Below are positions 26,790 through 31,480 of a stretch of DNA of 31,480 nucleotides, piece by piece (positions within the stretch are counted from its first letter, which is position 1; each line of letters starts with the position of its first letter). Where the stretch lies: the NCBI GenBank assembly GCA_038246785.1, contig JBBRVP010000042.1, forward strand, positions 1 through 31,480. Direction: 5' to 3'. This DNA is from JBBRVP01 sp038246785. Its GTDB lineage: Bacteria; Actinomycetota; Actinomycetes; Jiangellales; Jiangellaceae. Below the pieces are notes generated by a model. The model did no database searches, had not been told where the DNA came from, and saw only the letters and a list, made by a program, of their open reading frames with translations. Position numbers and translations under genes: made by a program.

Positions 26790-27163
26790 AGTCGCTGGAC
26801 ACGAGCGTCGCGATCGATCATCTGCGTGGCACTCGGCCAGCGGTCGAACTCTTGGCCGCCTTGACAGACGACGGAGAGACCATCGCCGCCAGCGAGGTGG
26901 TCCGCTTCGAGCTTCTCGCGGGAGTTCGTGACCGCGAGGCCGAAGCGCTCGAGCAGTTCTTTTCTGCACTGATCTGGGTTCCCGTGGACGAGAACATCAC
27001 TCGAGCCGCGGGCCATCTGGCGCGTCGGCATGGGCGGGCATACAGCAGGATCGACGACGCCGACTATCTCGTCGCGACAACCGCTGTCCTTCTTGATGCG
27101 CCGCTGCTCACCACGAACATGCGCCACTTCCCGATGCTGAAGGATCTGCGACCCGCCTACTGA
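26786..27163 (+). CDS. vapC: PIN-domain toxin, VapC type
   Basis: 125 residues, the normal VapC size. Acidic residues of the PIN nuclease site are D5 (LDTSVAIDHL), E42 (VRFELLAG) and D93 (IDDADYLVATTA). The usual late motif appears as LLTTNMRHFPML. VapC toxins are Mg-dependent RNases that cut tRNA or rRNA; the target here is unknown. The GTG start overlaps the antitoxin stop, a typical coupled TA pair. The 185-base gap after it contains GACGTTCCCGCG twice (27257-27268 and 27279-27290), then the convergent DUF72 gene. Confidence 0.88.
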   Translation: MKSLDTSVAIDHLRGTRPAVELLAALTDDGETIAASEVVRFELLAGVRDREAEALEQFFSALIWVPVDENITRAAGHLARRHGRAYSRIDDADYLVATTAVLLDAPLLTTNMRHFPMLKDLRPAY

Positions 27164-27256
27164 CCTCCTACTGACTGACCGTGGTCGACGCCGCCGCAGC
27201 CGAAGCGATGAGCAGCAGCGGCGCAGCGGGGACGCCAACCGGGAGAGGCCGACGAG

Positions 27257-27290
27257 GACGTTCCCGCGTTCCCGCGGAGACGTTCCCGCG
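27257..27290. repeat. Two direct copies of GACGTTCCCGCG, 22 bases apart
   Basis: Copies lie at 27257-27268 and 27279-27290, and a third partial GTTCCCGCG lies between them (27268-27276). They are between two convergent genes, so a promoter role is not obvious. Chance in GC-rich DNA is possible. Confidence 0.4.
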
Positions 27291-27348
27291 GCCGATCAGC
27301 GCTCGCGCGACTGCGCCACCGCAGACTCCAGCAGTCAGCCCTCCACAC

Positions 27349-28179
27349 TCACTGCGCGGCGACGTCGACCCCGCCAAGCCGCGCGGCCAGCGCCATGGCG
27401 TCGAAAGGCGCGCGCACCTTGACGTCGTTGTCGAAGTAGGCGAACACGTCCCGGCCGCCGGCGCTCCACTCCCGCACGCGCTCCGCCCAGCGGTCCAGGG
27501 CGGTGTCGGTGTAGCCGCTGACGTACAACTCCTCCGCACCGTGCAGCCGAACGTAGGAGAAGTCGGCGGTCTGGTCGGTGAGGAAGGGCCACTTCCCGGC
27601 GGTATCGGCCGTGACCAGGGCGACCCCGTGGCGGCCGAGGATCGATGTGAGGTCCGGTGTTGCCCAACTGGGGTGGCGCACCTCCAGCGCGTGACGCAGC
27701 GGGCGGTCGGCGTCGGTCGTCGTCCAGTCCCGCCCGTCGAGCCGCTCGTCGTGACCGGTCGCCAGCCCGGCCGCGGCGGCGGTCCTGCGCGGCAGCAGGT
27801 CGAGGAAGTCCTCGAGCCGCTCGGCGTCGAAGCCCAGGTTGGGCGGCAGTTGCCACAGCACCGGGCCGAGCTTGTCGGCGAGCGCGAGTACGCCGGAGGC
27901 GAAGAAATTGGCCAGCGGAGTCTCCACATCGCGCAGCTTCTTCATGTGGGTGATGAAGCGGCCGCCCTTGACGGCGAAGACGAAGCCTGGCGGCGTGGCG
28001 GCGTACCAGGCCCGGTAGCTCTCCGGGCGCTGCAGCGAGTAGAACGAGCCGTTGATCTCCACCGTCGAGAGCCGGGAGGCGGCGTACTCCAGCTCGCGGC
28101 GGTGCGGCAGCCCCGGCGGGTAGAACTCCCCGCGCCACGGCGGGTAGGTCCAGCCGCTGATCCCCACCCGCACCGTCAC
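27349..28179 (-). CDS. DUF72 domain protein
   Basis: 276 residues. The start VRVGISGWTYPPWRGEFYPPGL is the family signature (GxSGWxYxxWxGxFYP). VEINGSFYSLQRPESYRAWYAATPPGFVFAVKG follows, then LGPVLWQLPPNL, ALEVRHPSW and, near the end, VYAYFNND-like FAYFDNDVKVRAPFDAM. DUF72 proteins have a TIM-barrel-like fold and an unproven function. The GTG at 28179 is preferred because TGTGAT on this strand ends 6 bases upstream and because the family begins here; a GTG at 28173 is also possible. The frame remains open up to 28299 without similarity. It is divergent from the acyl-CoA synthetase gene by 107 bases. Confidence 0.9.
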   Translation of the reverse strand: MTVRVGISGWTYPPWRGEFYPPGLPHRRELEYAASRLSTVEINGSFYSLQRPESYRAWYAATPPGFVFAVKGGRFITHMKKLRDVETPLANFFASGVLALADKLGPVLWQLPPNLGFDAERLEDFLDLLPRRTAAAAGLATGHDERLDGRDWTTTDADRPLRHALEVRHPSWATPDLTSILGRHGVALVTADTAGKWPFLTDQTADFSYVRLHGAEELYVSGYTDTALDRWAERVREWSAGGRDVFAYFDNDVKVRAPFDAMALAARLGGVDVAAQ

Positions 28180-28185
28180 CTGCAG

Positions 28186-28191
28186 ATCACA
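28186..28191 (-). promoter_or_regulatory. possible -10 box (DUF72 gene)
   Basis: Minus-strand TGTGAT ends 6 bases before the GTG at 28179. It differs from TANNNT at the second base, so it is a weaker case than the others. Confidence 0.3.
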
Positions 28192-28274
28192 CCACCCCCG
28201 CCGTATCGACCTCGCCGACCCCGTGGAGGCTGCCCCGATCCGCCCGGCCGTTGACCCGCGAAACCGAGGGGTGC

Positions 28275-28280
28275 CAGGGT
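28275..28280 (+). promoter_or_regulatory. possible -10 box (acyl-CoA synthetase)
   Basis: CAGGGT ends 6 bases before the ATG at 28287. It equals the TAGGGT boxes of this window except for the first base. No Shine-Dalgarno precedes the ATG. Confidence 0.35.
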
Positions 28281-28286
28281 CGCGGC

Positions 28287-30041
28287 ATGGGACTGGCATC
28301 GGGACACGAAGGCGCGTACGAGCAGCTCCGGGCGGCCCGCGACGAGCTGCTGCGACTGCGCGAGGACTGGACGGCGGTGCGGGAGGGCTTCCGCTGGCCC
28401 CGCCCGGAGCGCTTCAACTTCGCGCTGGACTGGTTCGACCGGGTAGCGGCAGACCCGGAGCGTCGCGACGCCGCGGCCCTGCGCGTCGTCGGCGAGGACA
28501 GCGACGAGGTGCTCAGCTGGGGGCGGCTGTCGGAGCGCTCCGACCAGCTCGCGTCGTGGCTGCGCGCCGAGGGCGTCGACCGCGGCACCCGGCTGCTGCT
28601 CATGCTGGGCAACCAGGTCGAGCTGTGGGAGACGCTGCTGGCCTGCATGAAGCTCGGGGTGGTCGTCATCCCGGCCACCACGCTGCTCGGTCCGGCCGAC
28701 CTCCGCGACCGGGTCGAGCGCGGCCACGTGCGGCACGTGGTGGCGCGCAGCGAGGACGCCGCGAAGTTCGCCGAGGTCGAGGGGTCCTGGACGCGGATCG
28801 CCGTCGGCGCACCGGTGCCGGGCTGGTTGGCGTACGAACTGTCGTTCTCCTGGCTGGGCGGCTTCGAGCCGGAGATGCAGACGCGCTCGGACGAGACACT
28901 GCTCCTCTACTTCACCTCCGGCACCACGGCCCGGCCCAAGTTGGTCGAGCACACGCACCTCTCGTACCCGGTCGGCCACCTCACGACGATGTACTGGGTC
29001 GGGATGCGCCCTGGCGACGTGCACCTGAACATCTCCTCGCCGGGCTGGGCCAAGCACGCCTGGAGCAACCTGTTCGCGCCGTGGCTGGCCGAGGCCACCG
29101 TGCTCGTCGTCAACCAGCCGCGCTTCGACGCGGTCTCCCTCATGGAGGCGATGCAGCGCTGCGCCGTGACGACGTTCTGCGCGCCGCCGACCGTGTGGCG
29201 GATGCTCGTGCAGGCCGACCTGGGGGCGTTCAAGGGCCGCATCCCGCTGCGCGAGGTGGTCGGCGCGGGAGAGCCGCTCAACCCCGAGGTCATCGAGGAG
29301 GTGCGGGCCGCCTGGGGGCTGACCGTGCGCGACGGCTTCGGCCAGACCGAGACGACGCTGCAGGTCGGCAACCCGCCCGGGCAGCCGGTGCGGCTCGGCT
29401 CCATGGGCCGGGCGATGCCGGGCTACGACGTGGTGCTCGTCGACTCTGTGTTGGGCACCGAGGCCGACGAGGGGGAGATCTGCCTGCGCCTGGACGGTCC
29501 GACCGGACGGCCGGTCGGGCTCATGGTCGGCTACCACGGCGACGACGGCCTCACCGACGAGGCGATGCGCGACGGCCTCTACCACACCGGCGACGTCGCC
29601 AGCCGCGACGCCGACGGCTACATCACCTACGTCGGACGCTCCGACGACGTGTTCAAGGCCTCCGACTACCGGATCAGCCCCTTCGAGCTGGAGAGCGTGC
29701 TCATCGAGCACCCGGCGGTGGCCGAGGCCGCGGTCGTCCCCTCGCCGGACCCGTTGCGGCTGGCGGTGCCGAAGGCGTACGTCGTGCTGGCGGCCGGTCA
29801 CGAGCCGTCCGCGGAAACCGCCGAGTCGATCCTGCGCTACGCCCGCGAGCACCTCTCGCCGTTCAAGCGGGTGCGCCGCCTGGAGTTCGGCGAGCTGCCC
29901 AAGACGATCTCCGGCAAGATCCGACGGGTGGAGCTGCGCGGGCGGGAGTCCCAGCTGCACGGCACCGCACAGGGGGAACGCCCGAGCGAGCCGACCGGGC
30001 GCGAGTTCTCCGAGGACGACTTTCCCTCGCTGAAGGCCTGA
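28287..30041 (+). CDS. AMP-forming acyl-CoA synthetase (acetyl/medium-chain type)
   Basis: 584 residues of the ANL superfamily. The P-loop motif YFTSGTTARPK begins at residue 208. The A5 motif is GFGQTETT, the A7/A8 hinge is YHTGDVASRDADGYITYVGRSDDVFKASDYRISPFELE, and the catalytic A10 lysine is in LPKTISGKIRR. The enzyme activates a carboxylic acid to an acyl-adenylate and then to acyl-CoA. FKASDYRISPFELES resembles the ACSM-type medium-chain group rather than acetyl-CoA synthetase. The substrate is not certain. The ATG at 28287 is chosen for the CAGGGT box. The C-terminus carries a ~25-residue acidic tail (EFSEDDFPSLKA) after the A10 motif. It stands alone; the next 100 bases hold no gene. 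Confidence 0.88.
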   Translation: MGLASGHEGAYEQLRAARDELLRLREDWTAVREGFRWPRPERFNFALDWFDRVAADPERRDAAALRVVGEDSDEVLSWGRLSERSDQLASWLRAEGVDRGTRLLLMLGNQVELWETLLACMKLGVVVIPATTLLGPADLRDRVERGHVRHVVARSEDAAKFAEVEGSWTRIAVGAPVPGWLAYELSFSWLGGFEPEMQTRSDETLLLYFTSGTTARPKLVEHTHLSYPVGHLTTMYWVGMRPGDVHLNISSPGWAKHAWSNLFAPWLAEATVLVVNQPRFDAVSLMEAMQRCAVTTFCAPPTVWRMLVQADLGAFKGRIPLREVVGAGEPLNPEVIEEVRAAWGLTVRDGFGQTETTLQVGNPPGQPVRLGSMGRAMPGYDVVLVDSVLGTEADEGEICLRLDGPTGRPVGLMVGYHGDDGLTDEAMRDGLYHTGDVASRDADGYITYVGRSDDVFKASDYRISPFELESVLIEHPAVAEAAVVPSPDPLRLAVPKAYVVLAAGHEPSAETAESILRYAREHLSPFKRVRRLEFGELPKTISGKIRRVELRGRESQLHGTAQGERPSEPTGREFSEDDFPSLKA

Positions 30042-30144
30042 CCGCCCGGACCCCACACCTGAGGCCCGGGGCATTTGCGAGCGACCGTCACCGCGCGTAC
30101 CGGTCTGCCCGCATGCCCTCACCCCCCGCAACCCCCGCCGCTCG

Positions 30145-30236
30145 CCCCGTACACATTTGATGCGCCTGCGGCCAGTGCGGGTCGAGGGACGGCTCTGCTG
30201 CCACCTGCGGCTCAGGAACCCCAAATGTGTAGGGGG
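30145..30236. repeat. ~92-bp element with 15-bp inverted ends (MITE- or REP-like)
   Basis: The left end at 30145-30159 and the reverse complement of 30222-30236 match at 14 of 15 bases, sharing TACACATTTG behind a C-run. They enclose 62 bases. It lies between the acyl-CoA synthetase stop and the SDR pseudogene, and its right end forms the last codons of that broken frame. It could be a small non-autonomous mobile element, a REP doublet, or a long-loop terminator. Confidence 0.5.
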
Positions 30237-30533
30237 GATGCGGCGGGCCTTGGCCTTTCAGCGGCGCTGTGCACGCAGGCGTCGAGACGGCCGTACGCGG
30301 CGACCACACGCTCCACGAGTGCCTCGACTCCTGGCCCATCGATGACGTCGACCGGGTCCGCGACCGCGCTGCCTGCCCGCCGACGGCACTCAGCAGTCAG
30401 CTCCTCGAGCGGCTCGCGCGCCCGGGCCGCCAGTACGAGCCGGGCGCCGCGGTCGGCCAGCGCGCCCGCGGGTGGCTCGCCCGATCCCACCGGAGGCACC
30501 GGTGATCAGGATGACGGGTCGCTCGCCGGGCAC
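30212..30533 (-). pseudogene. Truncated, frameshifted short-chain dehydrogenase (SDR)
   Basis: A GTG at 30533 opens VPGERPVILITGASGGIGRAT, the first strand and TGxxxGxG cofactor loop of a classical SDR. Near 30470-30476 one extra C shifts the frame. The next frame carries on with GALADRGARLVLAARAREPLEELTAECRRR, then DVIDGPGVEALVERVVAAYGRLDACVHSAA, the normal order up to the NNAG-like strand. The protein then runs into the 30145-30236 element and stops at 30212. The catalytic Ser-Tyr-Lys part is missing, so it cannot be active. The 83 bases up to the RecQ-like gene hold nothing else. Confidence 0.75.
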
Positions 30534-30616
30534 ACCGCCATGCTGGCGGAGCACGCCTGGCCCGGCATCTCGATCGCGCTGCTCGATCGCCTGCACCCGG
30601 GCCAGGGCAGGCGGCG

Positions 30617-31480
30617 CTACGGCCGCAGGTGCCCCACCAGTGGCAGCACTTCGGACGCACCGGCGTCGCGCAGCAGCGCGGCGGCGACGGTCAGCGTCCA
30701 GCGGCTGCTGGCCACGTCGTCGACGACCAGCAGCGGTCCCTCCGGCAGTCGAGCGGCGTCGCGCAGCGTCAGCCGGTGCAGCAGCGCGGTGGCGCGCACG
30801 CCGGAGGCCACGTCCTGGGGCGGTGCCGGGCCGGCGACCTCGAGCAGGTCGAGCAGCGGCATCCGCCCGACCTCGGCGATGTGGGCGGCCATGCCGTGGA
30901 CGCGGCGAGGGCGGCGCTGGCTCGGCACGGGCACGACGGCGACCGGCCGGGACTCCCAGACGCCGGACCAGCGGGCGAGGACGTCGACGACTGCGGCGCC
31001 CAGCTCGGCGCTGGGCTCGCCGTCGGGCCCGGCCAGCTCGGCGACCAGCCCCGCCCACACCGGGTCGTCGCCGAAGGCCACCGCCCGTCCAGCGGCGGCG
31101 CCGCGGATCCGCCCGCGCCGGGAGACCCCCGCCGGCCACTGCCGGCGCGACTCCACGACCACGTCCCGGCCGCGCAGCGCCCCCACCGCGTCGGCGACCT
31201 GCCGCACGCTCGGACGGGCGCCCGGCTCGGGCAGCTCCCCCGTGCATACGGAGCACCGTCCGCACGGCTCGGCCGCGGGGTCGTCGAGCGCCTCGACGAG
31301 CACCTGCATGAGGCAGCGCGTGCCGCCCGCGTACTGCCGCATCAGATCGGCCTCGGCCCGCCGGGCGGCGACGAGGCGGGAGTACTTCGCGGCGTCGTAG
31401 GCCCAGCCGCTGCCGGTGCGCACCCACCCGGAGCCGACCCGGGGGGCGGCGGCGGCGGCCCGCAGCACCCAGAGCCGGGC
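30617..31480 (-). CDS. RecQ-family DNA helicase, C-terminal part with phosphoribosyltransferase-like domain (5' end outside window)
   Basis: The frame is open from the window's right edge to a TAG at 30617 (287 residues visible). It begins in the RecQ zinc-binding region: AAKYSRLVAARRAEADLMRQYAGG, then CLMQVLVEALDDP...CGRCSVC, supplying the four zinc cysteines. After a linker of about 90 residues comes a PRTase-like domain with VAVVPVPSQRRPRRV and the PRPP-loop motif LLVVDDVASSRWT, ending LPLVGHLRP. The helicase motor would lie beyond 31480. RecQ unwinds DNA 3'-5' during repair; the role of the PRTase-like tail is unknown and it may only bind nucleotides. An in-frame GTG at 31468 is not a start, since conserved sequence continues through it. 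Confidence 0.82.
   Translation of the reverse strand, partial: ARLWVLRAAAAAPRVGSGWVRTGSGWAYDAAKYSRLVAARRAEADLMRQYAGGTRCLMQVLVEALDDPAAEPCGRCSVCTGELPEPGARPSVRQVADAVGALRGRDVVVESRRQWPAGVSRRGRIRGAAAGRAVAFGDDPVWAGLVAELAGPDGEPSAELGAAVVDVLARWSGVWESRPVAVVPVPSQRRPRRVHGMAAHIAEVGRMPLLDLLEVAGPAPPQDVASGVRATALLHRLTLRDAARLPEGPLLVVDDVASSRWTLTVAAALLRDAGASEVLPLVGHLRP

Overview
The window is a gene-dense, very GC-rich stretch (many GTG starts, strong G/C in third codon positions) from a high-GC Gram-positive actinobacterium. Actinobacterial markers are a WhiB-family regulator, a second type II topoisomerase of the Streptomyces ParC/ParE kind, the small ~76-residue zinc-ribbon-like protein that usually accompanies parE, and a RecQ helicase carrying a phosphoribosyltransferase-like tail. 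The genus cannot be fixed from the sequence alone.

Layout. (1) 1-117 is the tail of an IS transposase. (2) 360-7378 is a topoisomerase region: parC (+), a TrxR-like ferredoxin-NADP reductase (+), a small membrane protein (-), a ~490-base stretch with a decayed VOC/glyoxalase fragment and a perfect 25-bp inverted repeat, parE (-), and the small cysteine-rich protein (+). (3) 7479-12971 starts with two GTTGATC-type palindromes, then a DUF456 membrane protein, a class-V aminotransferase, and an envelope-type group: a GT4 glycosyltransferase (-) divergent from a PIG-L deacetylase and a UPF0104-type membrane protein (+). (4) 12968-26136 is a respiratory block. A COG2345-type regulator with exactly three cysteines (-) is divergent from narGHJI (+), followed by an OsmC-like protein and a TDT/SLAC1-family channel. 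Convergent to these is a minus-strand whiB-sdhC-sdhA-sdhB operon in which every gene junction overlaps by 4 bases. (5) 26503-27163 is a VapBC toxin-antitoxin pair with an inverted repeat over its -10 box. (6) 27349-30041 holds a DUF72 gene divergent from an acyl-CoA synthetase. (7) 30145-31480 holds a ~92-bp inverted-repeat element, a truncated frameshifted SDR pseudogene, and the 3' part of the RecQ-like gene, which runs off the right edge.

How the genes work together. Nitrate reductase NarGHI would use menaquinol to reduce nitrate at the cytoplasmic face, with NarJ as its maturation chaperone. The three-subunit b558-type SdhCAB exchanges electrons between succinate/fumarate and menaquinone. 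Both operons sit next to or include a putative iron-sulfur sensor (three-Cys COG2345 protein; WhiB), so the block looks like an oxygen- or NO-responsive respiratory module. No nitrate transporter of the NarK family is in the window; the neighbouring TDT/SLAC1 channel is a candidate substitute.

A recurrent regulatory pattern is a TANNNT box whose last base lies 6-7 bases before the start codon. It precedes at least six genes and implies leaderless mRNAs. The genes with a good Shine-Dalgarno (narG, narH, osmC, tdt, the small parE neighbour) lack it.
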